Part shown: piece by piece, positions 25,418 through 32,906 of the stretch
How positions within the stretch are numbered: position 1 is the stretch's first letter
Layout: every line of letters starts with the position of its first letter
Assembly: GCF_017498505.1 (NCBI RefSeq)
Contig: NZ_CP071798.1
Location: 682,001-746,000, forward strand
Direction of reading: 5' to 3'
Source: Sporosarcina sp. Te-1
Lineage (GTDB): Bacteria; Bacillota; Bacilli; Bacillales_A; Planococcaceae
DNA: 64,000 nt
Notes under the pieces: model-generated
The model's database searches: none
The model's input: only the letters and a program-made list of their open reading frames with translations
Told to the model about the DNA's origin: nothing
Made by a program: the position numbers and the translations under genes

Positions 25418-27190
25418 AAAGGGGCTGTCTAATAAGTCCCGAAAATAAAATTGGTGGAGGAAGACGCCTTGTCTTTCTCCACCAATTTTTTCGTCAACCA
25501 GTGAAAGCAGCTGGCGGATGCCCGCCACTTTCAGCAGGTTGTGGGCCAAGGCCACAATCCCGAACTCCGTGTGCACTTTATTAAGTCCCCGCAGTGAAAA
25601 CCTGCGGAACGACCGATTGCCCTTGATGTGACCGAACACACTTTCTACCTCGATCTTTCTTCGAGCGTAGATGCCTGTGTTCTCTTCACATTCAAGGGCC
25701 TCTTTTGCCTTTGCCTTCATTTCTTCAAATATCGTGTTCCAGTGAACCTGCCGGTTCCCCTTCGCCTTCGTGCACAATGCCTTCAGCGGACAATCCGAAC
25801 AGTCTTCACATTCATAGATCTTGTAGCTTTGCACATGCCCAGAGGCATTCTTCTTGTTCTGGTAGTTCTTGAAATTGACGTGCCGCCCGTTTGGACAGAT
25901 GAAGCGGTCATACTGTTCCTCGTACTTCCAGTTCTTGGCGTTCCGAATGTCATTTTTGTATTTGCGCGTCTGTTCTTTAATATAGGTCCCGTAGGGAATC
26001 AAGAATTCGAAGCACGGCTCTTTTTCCTCCCCAAGCGCATAGAGATAATTCTCTTCACTTCCGTAGCCTGCGTCCGCAATCACCCTTTTGGGCAACGGCA
26101 AATTAGATTTCGCCAACTTCTCCAGATGAGGAATGAAACAGCGTGTATCTGTCGGTCGCTGATGCATGGTGTAGTAGAGAATGAACTGATTCTCGGTTGC
26201 CATCTGTATGTTATAGCCGGGTTTCAGTTGGCCATTTTTCATATGGTCCTCTTTCATGCGCATGAAGGTGGCGTCCGGGTCTGTTTTCGAAAAACTGTTG
26301 CGGTCTCCAAATGTGGCATGGTGCTGTGCGTATTTTTCCATTCGCGGCAGAAAGTCCTGGCGGATTCGTTTTACCGATTTCCGTAATACGCTGCGTTTTG
26401 TGCGGAGGACCTTTCGGGTAGGCATCTCTTTTGTCCCTTCCATTTCCTTGGTCAACAACTCTGCTTGTTTTTCCAGTTGTGCGGCCAAGTCGGCCAACTG
26501 TCCGGGTTCCGCCTCATCCTCTGGAAGTGACCCAAGTTCCAGGCCCTCGGCCTGGGCAATCTCTTGTATATTCGCTAGGGTTGTCCGGATCTTCTCCTTT
26601 AATTTCTCTTCAAAGCGAAGCGTCGATTTTTTCCATACGAAAGAATACTTATTGGCATTGGCTTCAATCTTGGTACCATCCAAAAAGTAGTTCTCCATGG
26701 TGATATAACCTTCTTCGATCAGTTTCAAAATCATTGTTTCAAATAATTCATCCATCATCGCCTTCATGCGGATGCCTCTGAAATCGTTAAGGGTACGAAA
26801 ATCCGGCCTCTCCATTGCCGCAAGCCACATGGCTGGCAGGTTCTCCGTGATCATTTTCTCGATGCCACGGCATGAATAGATTTTCTGAGAGTAGGCATAG
26901 AGAATGACTTTCAGCATCATCTTGGGATGATAGGAGCTTCGCCCCCCACCTGTATAATATGTATAAAGCCGTTCATCTGGGATGGCCTCAACCATTTCAT
27001 CGACTACTCGGGCTATATGGTTTTCCGGAATCAGCTCCTGCACATCGAAGATGGCAAATCCCTGCCGATTATTGTAAGGTTTGAATGTCGGAGAGAAACG
27101 TCGCTTGGAAACGGGGCTTGCCTTCATTTCCTCTATGGCTAATGGAAATTCTGTGGTATAATGTGGAGTAGTAATCTTCGGATTGCACAT
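25385..27190 (-). CDS. IS1182-family transposase
   Basis: 601 residues with an N-terminal region (FAIFDVQELIPENHIARVVD, SYHPKMMLKVILYAYSQKIY), then a DDE nuclease fold: YFLDGTKIEANANKYSFVWK and VIADAGYGSEENYLY carry the first two aspartates, and RRKIEVESVFGHIKGNRSF carries the glutamate. A zinc-like CxxC cluster (YECEDCSDCPLKALC) is also present. The frame seems intact. Its last 12 codons run past the left IS end into the DUF3784 gene, borrowing a stop codon there. The start codon follows a sequestering inverted repeat. Confidence 0.9.
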   Translation of the reverse strand: MCNPKITTPHYTTEFPLAIEEMKASPVSKRRFSPTFKPYNNRQGFAIFDVQELIPENHIARVVDEMVEAIPDERLYTYYTGGGRSSYHPKMMLKVILYAYSQKIYSCRGIEKMITENLPAMWLAAMERPDFRTLNDFRGIRMKAMMDELFETMILKLIEEGYITMENYFLDGTKIEANANKYSFVWKKSTLRFEEKLKEKIRTTLANIQEIAQAEGLELGSLPEDEAEPGQLADLAAQLEKQAELLTKEMEGTKEMPTRKVLRTKRSVLRKSVKRIRQDFLPRMEKYAQHHATFGDRNSFSKTDPDATFMRMKEDHMKNGQLKPGYNIQMATENQFILYYTMHQRPTDTRCFIPHLEKLAKSNLPLPKRVIADAGYGSEENYLYALGEEKEPCFEFLIPYGTYIKEQTRKYKNDIRNAKNWKYEEQYDRFICPNGRHVNFKNYQNKKNASGHVQSYKIYECEDCSDCPLKALCTKAKGNRQVHWNTIFEEMKAKAKEALECEENTGIYARRKIEVESVFGHIKGNRSFRRFSLRGLNKVHTEFGIVALAHNLLKVAGIRQLLSLVDEKIGGERQGVFLHQFYFRDLLDSPFLMMFFLESVT

Positions 27191-27257
27191 AAAAAATCGT
27201 CCTTTCTAAAATGGGTTGTGGTGACTTCATTTTACCAGATTGGACGATTTTTTGTGT
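27187..27257 (-). promoter_or_regulatory. Inverted repeat over the transposase ribosome binding site
   Basis: ACATAAAAAATCGTCC (27187-27202) and GGACGATTTTTTGTGT (27242-27257) pair over 12 exact bases. The arm next to the start codon contains the AAAGGA binding site. Transcripts entering from outside would fold and hide it, while transcripts from an internal promoter would lack the distal arm. Confidence 0.5.
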
Positions 27258-27285
27258 GCTTTTTTGGTAGAGGAAAATATCTGGA

Positions 27286-27410
27286 TTGGAGTGCAGAGCG
27301 GCGACTCCAGCGGGAACAGCGCGAGCTGAAGACCCTGGACTGAGCGTAGCGAGGGAAGCGGCTGAAGCCGTGCCCGAGGAAAGCGTCCGCTCGGAACGGA
27401 AATCCGTTGG
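27286..27410. repeat. GC-rich interspersed repeat
   Basis: A markedly GC-rich, partly palindromic block with GGCGACTCCAGCGGGAACAG, GAGCGTAGCGAGGGAAGCGG and CTGAAGCCGTGCCCGAGG. Its composition differs from the surroundings and it resembles a non-coding repeat that is common between genes in Bacillaceae. No coding frame is convincing. Confidence 0.5.
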
Positions 27411-27423
27411 CCGTTCTGTAAAT

Positions 27424-27483
27424 TTAATACGAAAAAAGGGGCTAGACAGAAAGTCAATTATTTTCGACTTTCTGGACAGCCCC
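27424..27483 (-). terminator. Terminator of the MBL gene, palindrome of IS-end type
   Basis: On the minus strand GGGGCTGTCCAGAAAGTC pairs with GACTTTCTGTCTAGCCCC around GAAAATAATT, then TTTTTTCG. It starts four bases after the MBL stop codon. One arm matches the IS1182 terminal repeat. Confidence 0.7.
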
Positions 27484-27487
27484 TTGC

Positions 27488-28339
27488 TTATTGAGGCTTG
27501 TCCTCCACGAATTTGCCGTGATCTGGCACGGCCATCGAACGGAAATGTGTTGCAAGCTCCGTTAAATTTTCCTTCAGCCATTCGCCTTCTACTGGCACGC
27601 CATGGCCAGTAATTGCGATATTCGGGTCCAGTGCTTGCAGGATTTCTACGGATTGTTCTGCTTTCTCCCAATCCGGCGTCAAATATCGCGGCGGACCGCT
27701 TAATTCCTTTTCTTGCGTAATGACTTTGTATAGAGCATCTTGGCGAACCGACACAAAGGCATCGCCGACAATCATGGCATGGTCATCTGCTCGGAAGAGA
27801 GAGATATGTCCGTCTGAGTGTCCAGGCGTGTGGATCCACTTCCATCCGGGCATAAAAGGGACTATATGGTCTTGTGCCAGAGGATGTACTTTATGGCCGA
27901 GATCAATGCCTTCATGTGGAAACATGAACGACATTTTCGCTACCATGCCACCCTCGACAGATGTATCGGGTTTCGGATAATCCTTTCTTCCGGTCAAATA
28001 AGGAATCTCCAATGTATGTGCATAGACAGGAACGTTCCAAACCTCCAACAGATCAATCAGACCACCGATATGATCAAAATGGCCATGCGTCAGTATAATT
28101 GCTTTTGGCGGATTATTGACACCAAACCGTTCCTCAGCCGCTTCTCTGATGGCGTCTCCCGATTTGGGCATCCCTGCATCAATTAACACCCAATCGTTCC
28201 CATCACCAGCGTGTCCGTAGAATACGACGTTTACGATTTGAATGGTCAGGCAATATAGATCCGGTGTCACTTCGTAGCCATCTCCGCTGGAAACGGAGGT
28301 TAATGGTTGAAATCTTTCTGTTGAAGAGCTTCTTTCCAT
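27488..28339 (-). CDS. MBL-fold metallo-hydrolase
   Basis: 283 residues. The metallo-beta-lactamase motif LTHGHFDHIGG gives HxHxDH; further metal ligands are His in TPGHSDGHISLF, Asp in IVGDAFVSV and His in ITGHGVPV. This is a zinc hydrolase; the close form resembles YqjP/YflN-like esterase or hydroxyacyl-thioester hydrolases, but the substrate cannot be told. It is a single gene with its own terminator. Confidence 0.85.
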   Translation of the reverse strand: MERSSSTERFQPLTSVSSGDGYEVTPDLYCLTIQIVNVVFYGHAGDGNDWVLIDAGMPKSGDAIREAAEERFGVNNPPKAIILTHGHFDHIGGLIDLLEVWNVPVYAHTLEIPYLTGRKDYPKPDTSVEGGMVAKMSFMFPHEGIDLGHKVHPLAQDHIVPFMPGWKWIHTPGHSDGHISLFRADDHAMIVGDAFVSVRQDALYKVITQEKELSGPPRYLTPDWEKAEQSVEILQALDPNIAITGHGVPVEGEWLKENLTELATHFRSMAVPDHGKFVEDKPQ

Positions 28340-28403
28340 ATGATCGTCCTCCCAATTAAAATCTGTTATGGCTCTATACCCTCTTTAATCTGAAGGTAAC
28401 ATG

Positions 28404-28577
28404 TTATGAATCTTCCCGTTCCCGCTGCTCCTCGGCTTGCTTCATGTCACGGTATGATTTGATCATTGCCTTTCGATAATCACCCAGCGTATCAAATTCA
28501 TGAGAAAATTCCTCGTAGTTTTTTAGGCGCAACTGCTCTTGTTTCGGTAGAAAACGGCGTTTCTCTTTATCCGTCAT
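28404..28577 (-). CDS. Small charged protein, unknown
   Basis: 57 residues (MTDKEKRRFLPKQEQLRLKN, then YEEFSHEFDTLGDYRKAMIK and a Glu/Arg-rich tail). A very good AAGGAGGCGGATCAGA site precedes the ATG at 28577, and codon use is normal, so it is likely real although too short for routine gene calling. It is soluble and helical. No family recognised. It lies just upstream of the MBL gene on the same strand. Confidence 0.65.
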   Translation of the reverse strand: MTDKEKRRFLPKQEQLRLKNYEEFSHEFDTLGDYRKAMIKSYRDMKQAEEQREREDS

Positions 28578-28719
28578 TCTGATCCGCCTCCTTGCATTGT
28601 CGTGCTATTATTGTGTGTCAAAGTTCGAAGGCTCATACCTAACTGTTTTAAGTAGTTCGTAACGTAAAAGAAAGACTCAAATCGCTTAGATAATTCTTAA
28701 ATTTAGTGAGGGAATATAC

Positions 28720-29310
28720 ATGAAAAAAGAGTATGTAGTAACGATTATCTTACTATTAGCTGTCACTTATTATGTCAGTGGTTGCCGGTTAACTCCGCTG
28801 GCAGCGGTTCACTCAAAGTATAAAGAATTAAAACGCGCCGAGTTGATTGATGTGTACGGTGATCAGACAGTCCAATTTTTTTTATTCCAGAATGACAAGA
28901 AAGAAGAATTTCGGACTGTGCGTGTTGATAGAAAATTATTCGATTATAAAAGTAATCACTCTACTAGAGTTGCAATCAGCCAGGACAAAATCCAAACAAT
29001 TAGCGGCATGAGTTATATGGATGGAAAGAGGGAGGGTACGTTATTCGTTGTGAGGAATGACGATAACAATGTGGTTTCAATTGAAATCGAAACAGATGAG
29101 GGGATTGAACAGAAGAAAGTGACAAAAGGAGAAATTGTTCATTTTCAATTACCATATTCTAAACAAATAGATCATTTGCATGCAAAAGCTTACAATGACA
29201 AAGGGGAGGAAATTTATTACTATGGATATGAAACCCCAAATGAGATGAATGAATTGAAATGGTATCCAGTAAAAAAGAAGTCTATCAATGCTAGCAGGAT
29301 GGGAAATTGA
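28720..29310 (+). CDS. Putative lipoprotein, unknown
   Basis: 196 residues. The signal peptide ends in YYVSGC, a lipobox, so the protein is probably lipid-anchored outside the membrane. The mature part is mixed beta-rich and charged (VDRKLFDYKSNHSTRVAISQ, YYYGYETPNEMNELKWYPVK). No family recognised. The start follows AGTGAGGG. PaiB follows 46 bases downstream. Confidence 0.6.
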   Translation: MKKEYVVTIILLLAVTYYVSGCRLTPLAAVHSKYKELKRAELIDVYGDQTVQFFLFQNDKKEEFRTVRVDRKLFDYKSNHSTRVAISQDKIQTISGMSYMDGKREGTLFVVRNDDNNVVSIEIETDEGIEQKKVTKGEIVHFQLPYSKQIDHLHAKAYNDKGEEIYYYGYETPNEMNELKWYPVKKKSINASRMGN

Positions 29311-29356
29311 ATGATAGGATTGAGAACAATAAGAAGCCGAATGGAGGGAATTAAAC

Positions 29357-29974
29357 ATGTATACACCTAAATACTATAAAGTAACCGATATGGAGGAAAT
29401 AAAAGATTTCATCAGTAAGAACTCGTTTGCAATCTTCGTCTCTACAAGAGATGGGAGATCGATAGCGACCCATCTGCCAATCCTTTTTCAACAGGAAGGA
29501 GAGGATTATGTCGTTACCGGGCATATGGCATATGGCAATCCTCAGTGGAAAACACTTCAAGAAAGTGAGGAGATTCTTCTCATTATCCAAGGACCACACT
29601 CCTATATATCCTCCTCTTGGTATGAAAACGAAAATGTGCCGACATGGAATTATCAGGCCGTGCATCTGTATGGGACACCAACAATCTTATCTCAAGAAGA
29701 TCTCGTTCAAGACTTAACTCGTTTATTGGAAAAGTATGAGAGTCATCGACCGGATGGCGCCTTGTGGAATACACTTTCACGAGACCTGCTTGACAAGGAA
29801 CTCAGAGGAATCGTCGGCTTCAAGATCAAGGTGAACGAGGTCCAAGCCGCGTTCAAGTTGAGCCAAAATCGCAATGATCGCGACTATGAGACAATTATAG
29901 AAAAATTGCGTGCGGAAGAAGACGAGAATAGTCATCAAATAGCCAAAGTGATGGCGAAGCGACTTGATAATTAA
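29357..29974 (+). CDS. paiB: PaiB-family FMN-binding transcriptional regulator
   Basis: 205 residues, full length. It starts MYTPKYYKVTDMEEIKDFIS and contains ATHLPILF, GHMAYGNPQWK, FQGPHSYISSSWYENENVPT-type sequence (IQGPHSYISSSWYENE) and TWNYQAVHLYGTP, all PaiB signatures. In B. subtilis paiB acts with paiA as a negative regulator of protease synthesis and sporulation. PaiA is not adjacent here. Confidence 0.88.
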   Translation: MYTPKYYKVTDMEEIKDFISKNSFAIFVSTRDGRSIATHLPILFQQEGEDYVVTGHMAYGNPQWKTLQESEEILLIIQGPHSYISSSWYENENVPTWNYQAVHLYGTPTILSQEDLVQDLTRLLEKYESHRPDGALWNTLSRDLLDKELRGIVGFKIKVNEVQAAFKLSQNRNDRDYETIIEKLRAEEDENSHQIAKVMAKRLDN

Positions 29975-29990
29975 GCGCGAGGACAGCTGA

Positions 29991-30116
29991 AAGGTTGAGA
30001 AATCCTTGTTCCGCGAATTCACCGCCTATTTTGATGAAAAAAGGTTTGAGATGGTAGAGCAGTCCGAAGCAGGGCAGGGAGTCCGTGCAGTAGCGGGGAT
30101 TTCATATTTAAAATGA
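29991..30116 (+). pseudogene. Possible gene fragment
   Basis: An open frame of 41 codons without start or binding site reads KSLFREFTAYFDEKRFEMVE and ends GVRAVAGISYLK. It looks like the C-terminal end of a lost protein. Family unknown. Confidence 0.25.
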
Positions 30117-30203
30117 CAATTCTGGGTGCCAATCGATACCTTCTAGAAACGGTAGATCTTGATCGTGAAATTGATGTATGAAAGTGCTGGAGGTGTAGAC
30201 AAA

Positions 30204-30653
30204 GTGATTCAAACAAAGAACCATGGGGTTGAATGGATGGAATTCATTTCTTTGAAGGAAGAAGACATGCAGCAATACCATCCGATAGCAGGTTCTTATG
30301 GAGTAGTCAGGTGCTCAGGAAAATACCTGATGTGCTTTAACACATGGAGAGAACAATGGGAGATTCCTGCAGGCGGTAGGGATGAACACGAAACTTCTAG
30401 GGAATGTGCAATGCGAGAATTATATGAGGAGACAGGCCAAAGGGTATCGGAGATGACCTTTAAAGGTTTGATGAAGGTGAGAAACCTGATAAACGGAACC
30501 GTCAAATATAATCCCGTCTATTTCACGGCTATAGAACAGTTACAACCATTTCTGGAGAATGCGGAAACCTCAGAAATTATCCTTTGGGATTTGAAAGAGG
30601 ATATCGGTTATGTGGATGAAGTCGATCTGAAACTATTTGATTTTGTTCACTAG
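30204..30653 (+). CDS. Nudix hydrolase
   Basis: 149 residues from a GTG at 30204 with GGAGGTG eight bases upstream; earlier in-frame ATGs lack a site. The Nudix box GGRDEHETSRECAMRELYEE then TGQ satisfies GX5EX7REUXEEXGU exactly, so the protein should bind magnesium and cleave a nucleoside-diphosphate-X substrate. The specific substrate is unknown. A terminator follows. Confidence 0.85.
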   Translation: MIQTKNHGVEWMEFISLKEEDMQQYHPIAGSYGVVRCSGKYLMCFNTWREQWEIPAGGRDEHETSRECAMRELYEETGQRVSEMTFKGLMKVRNLINGTVKYNPVYFTAIEQLQPFLENAETSEIILWDLKEDIGYVDEVDLKLFDFVH

Positions 30654-30689
30654 GCAACTGGGGAAATTTGAATTTCATATTATTTATCT

Positions 30690-30727
30690 AAAGATGGCGG
30701 TAATGTATTGGGCCATCTTTTCTTTTT
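30690..30727 (+). terminator. Terminator of the Nudix gene
   Basis: AAAGATGGC pairs with GCCATCTTT around a 13-nt loop, followed by TCTTTTT. Confidence 0.75.
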
Positions 30728-30735
30728 GCTCTAAT

Positions 30736-30785
30736 TTGACCACAATGGTCAATTGTTATATTATAAAGTTGACCAAAGTGGTCAA
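30736..30785 (+). promoter_or_regulatory. Promoter with two TetR-type operators
   Basis: Two perfect inverted repeats, TTGACCACAATGGTCAA (30736-30752) and TTGACCAAAGTGGTCAA (30769-30785), share arms TTGACCA/TGGTCAA and are centred 33 bp apart, about three helical turns. The -35 TTGACC lies in the first operator, and 17 bases later TATTAT forms the -10; the second operator covers the likely start site. This is a clear autoregulation layout for the TetR gene that follows. Confidence 0.85.
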
Positions 30786-30800
30786 AAGGAGTGATGAGAG

Positions 30801-31436
30801 ATGAAGACCCTATCGGATATTGACTTGGAAAAGCAGCGAAACATTATCAATTCAGCACTAGAGGAATTTTCTATATATGGCTATTCGAACGCATCGACAA
30901 ATCGGATTGTCAAACGGGCAGGAATTTCTAAAGGGTTGCTCTTTTATTATTTTCAAAACAAACAGGAATTGTTATATTTCCTTTTTGACTACGCGATCAG
31001 TTATATGATGGAACATTACGTCGACAAAATTGATACGGACATGGTGGATTTCTTTGAACGGTATAAACAGCAACGAGGCTTGAAACGTTCTATTTATCAA
31101 GAAAATCCTTATCTTTTCGGTTTCCTTACCGGTTACTATTATCAATTTAGGAATGAGATGGAGCTCCCAGCGGAACTGAAGCAGCGGCTTGGCAAGCTTG
31201 AATCGGACATTTCCGATAAACTCCATACAAACTTGGATAGGGACATGTTCCGGCAAGACATGGAGCTCAGTGAAGTGTTTACTTATATAAAATGGCTGCT
31301 GAGTGGTTACGAAGCTGAATTGATGAAAGAAGTGGGGGACGATCTTGCGTCTGTTGATTGGAACTATTATTTTCAGCGAGATACCACATCCTTGGATAAT
31401 TTGAAAAAAATATTTTATAAGAAAGAATATTACTAG
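30801..31436 (+). CDS. TetR family transcriptional regulator
   Basis: 211 residues. N-terminal helix-turn-helix: IINSALEEFSIYGYSNASTN, RIVKRAGISKGLLFYYFQNK and QELLYFLFDYA are typical of TetR proteins. The C-terminal ligand domain is not assignable. It should repress its own operon through the two operators upstream, and it is followed 11 bases later by an alpha/beta hydrolase whose substrate or product may be the inducer (inference). Confidence 0.9.
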   Translation: MKTLSDIDLEKQRNIINSALEEFSIYGYSNASTNRIVKRAGISKGLLFYYFQNKQELLYFLFDYAISYMMEHYVDKIDTDMVDFFERYKQQRGLKRSIYQENPYLFGFLTGYYYQFRNEMELPAELKQRLGKLESDISDKLHTNLDRDMFRQDMELSEVFTYIKWLLSGYEAELMKEVGDDLASVDWNYYFQRDTTSLDNLKKIFYKKEYY

Positions 31437-31447
31437 GGGGGAAGAAC

Positions 31448-32221
31448 ATGAAATTTACCGTTACAGGCAATCCCGAGTTGGAAACGATTATTCTGTTGCA
31501 CGGCGGAGGACTGTCCGATTGGTCCTTGCATAGACAAGTCGATTATTTAGCAAAGAACTATTATGTTGTCGCGCCTATTATCGATGGGCATGGAGAAGAC
31601 GGCGAGACGACTTTCAAAAGTATAGAGGACTCAGCAAATCAGCTAATCGATTTTATTGATACGCATCGGAATGGCCGTGTATTCGCCATTTGCGGGTTGT
31701 CGTTAGGTGCTCAAATTGTCATGGAAGTACTTTCAAAAAGAAGAGGGATTACCCAACACGCTGTCATCGAGAGCGGCTTGGCCATCCCAATTGAAACACT
31801 GACGAAATTTTCGATGCTTACACAAAAAATGACCTACCGATGGATTCAACAGAAATGGTTTGCGAAGATGCAAGCCAAGACGTTGAATATAGCGGACCAC
31901 TTGTTTGATAAATACTTTGAAGACAGTCAAAAGATATCCAAACAATCCCTGTTGAACATTACATACAGCAATGGAAACTTTCAATTGAGTAAAAGAGTGC
32001 AAGAGACAGAAGCGAATGTGTTGATCATTGTTGGCTCTAAAGAAATTAAGTTAATGAAAGAGTCAGCCCACTTGTTGAAGAAAACCATTCCTCATAGCAC
32101 GCTATATATAGCGGAGGGAATGAACCATGGGGAATTGAGTTTGGTGCATACAGAAGAATACCTAGCGTTGATTGAAGCGTTTTTTCAAGGAAGAGACATT
32201 CTTCCTGTTGTAAAGAAATGA
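31448..32221 (+). CDS. Alpha/beta hydrolase
   Basis: 257 residues. Fold markers: ETIILLHGGGLSDWSLHRQV (oxyanion region), nucleophile elbow CGLSLGAQIVMEVL (Ser), and final His in GMNHGELSLV. Probably an esterase or related hydrolase. It is co-transcribed with the TetR gene and followed by a terminator. Confidence 0.82.
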   Translation: MKFTVTGNPELETIILLHGGGLSDWSLHRQVDYLAKNYYVVAPIIDGHGEDGETTFKSIEDSANQLIDFIDTHRNGRVFAICGLSLGAQIVMEVLSKRRGITQHAVIESGLAIPIETLTKFSMLTQKMTYRWIQQKWFAKMQAKTLNIADHLFDKYFEDSQKISKQSLLNITYSNGNFQLSKRVQETEANVLIIVGSKEIKLMKESAHLLKKTIPHSTLYIAEGMNHGELSLVHTEEYLALIEAFFQGRDILPVVKK

Positions 32222-32238
32222 ATGCACGGAAAGAACAC

Positions 32239-32270
32239 AAAAGCCGCTTCGTTTTTAAGAAACGGCTTTT
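32239..32270. terminator. Terminator of the TetR operon
   Basis: AAAAGCCG pairs with CGGCTTTT, extended by CTTC/GAAA, with T-rich ends on both strands, so it can work in both directions. Confidence 0.75.
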
Positions 32271-32320
32271 GACATAACACCTTGATTCGTCAAGCAATTA
32301 CATGTGGACAGTACTTATTC

Positions 32321-32482
32321 TTATTTGTTTTTAACTTTATTTCCATCTTGCTTAGCTTTCTCTAGCATAGGGGATTCGGATTTCTTTTCAGTGGATGGAT
32401 TGTTTTTTACAGGATCCCCATAGGCTGTCCAAGTATTAGGATTGGTCTTTTTATTGTCACTTTTATTTTTTGCTTCTGTCAT
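32321..32482 (-). CDS. Small hydrophilic protein, unknown
   Basis: 53 residues (MTEAKNKSDNKKTNPNTWTA then YGDPVKNNPSTEKK and a Lys/Asn-rich end). The ATG at 32482 is preceded by TTGAGGAGGTCG, a strong site. Lack of hydrophobic residues and high Lys/Asn/Ser resemble small spore or stress proteins, but no family could be assigned. Confidence 0.6.
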   Translation of the reverse strand: MTEAKNKSDNKKTNPNTWTAYGDPVKNNPSTEKKSESPMLEKAKQDGNKVKNK

Positions 32483-32739
32483 TTGTTTCGACCTCCTCAA
32501 TATTCATTTTTTACTCTCTAAAGGATGATTTTTAGTATGTACTGCAGTAGTATACTTATGCATCATGAATCAACCTATCCATCTCATTTCATATTGGTAA
32601 GCAAGGTGATTCCATCTGAGTGGCATCATAGGTTAGGCAAAGTAATCCAAACAAAATTGCTTCACTTGCTTTGGTCCCCATGCTCCTTTATAATTTTTAC
32701 TGTTGTCTTAAAACTATAGCTTCTATATAATATAACTAT

Positions 32740-32812
32740 GTCCTAGTAGCTCAGGGGATAGAGCGACGGCCTCCTAAGCCGTAGGTCGCAGGTTCGATTC
32801 CTGCCTGGGACG
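32740..32812 (+). tRNA. tRNA-Arg (anticodon CCU)
   Basis: A full cloverleaf: acceptor GTCCTAG with CTGGGAC (one wobble), D-loop AGCTCAGGGGATAGAGC, anticodon stem ACGGC/GCCGT with loop CTCCTAA, and T arm GCAGGTTCGATTCCTGC. The anticodon CCT reads AGG. CCA is not encoded. Its 3' half is the attachment site of the prophage island; the part 32766-32814 recurs at 55576-55624. Confidence 0.95.
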
Positions 32813-32814
32813 TC
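32766..32814 (+). repeat. attL direct repeat (in tRNA-Arg 3' half)
   Basis: 41 identical bases followed by one mismatch and seven more identical bases, compared with 55576-55624. The repeat begins in the anticodon stem and ends just past the discriminator base. Confidence 0.9.
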
Positions 32815-32820
32815 GCGTAG

Positions 32821-32860
32821 AAACCTTACAGACATTATGTTTGTGAGGTTTTTTCTTTTT
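32821..32860 (+). terminator. Terminator after tRNA-Arg, island-borne
   Basis: AACCTTACA pairs with TGTGAGGTT, followed by TTTTCTTTTT. Because the native sequence after the tRNA now lies beyond attR, this hairpin came with the island. Confidence 0.7.
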
Positions 32861-32885
32861 ATTCTTGCGGGGAAAAAATCCGTTT

Positions 32886-32905
32886 TGTGCCCAAAGTGTG
32901 CCCAA
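32886..32905 (+). promoter_or_regulatory. Putative integrase arm-type sites, left end
   Basis: TGTGCCCAA occurs twice, at 32886-32894 and 32897-32905, between attL and the integrase gene. The same 9-mer occurs near attR at 55445-55453, and inverted at 55424-55432. Confidence 0.45.
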
Positions 32906-32906
32906 T

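Larger units (their letters stand above)
25421..27483 (-). mobile_element. IS1182-family insertion sequence
   Basis: The left end GGGGCTGTCTAATAAGTC (25421) and the inverted right end GGGGCTGTCCAGAAAGTC (ending 27483) agree at most positions and both continue with GAAAATAA, enclosing the transposase. No target duplication was seen. Caution: the right match is also the terminator of the MBL gene, and a GC-rich chromosomal-type repeat lies between it and the transposase, so the true right end may be nearer 27260. Confidence 0.6.

Noticed and set aside
25628..26386. 252-residue plus-strand frame
   Set aside because: It is the antisense shadow of the IS1182 transposase and has no site or promoter.
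27069..27671. 200-residue minus-strand protein across the IS end
   Set aside because: It runs through terminator, GC-rich repeat and IS end without a binding site or coherent composition, and overlaps the transposase and MBL genes.
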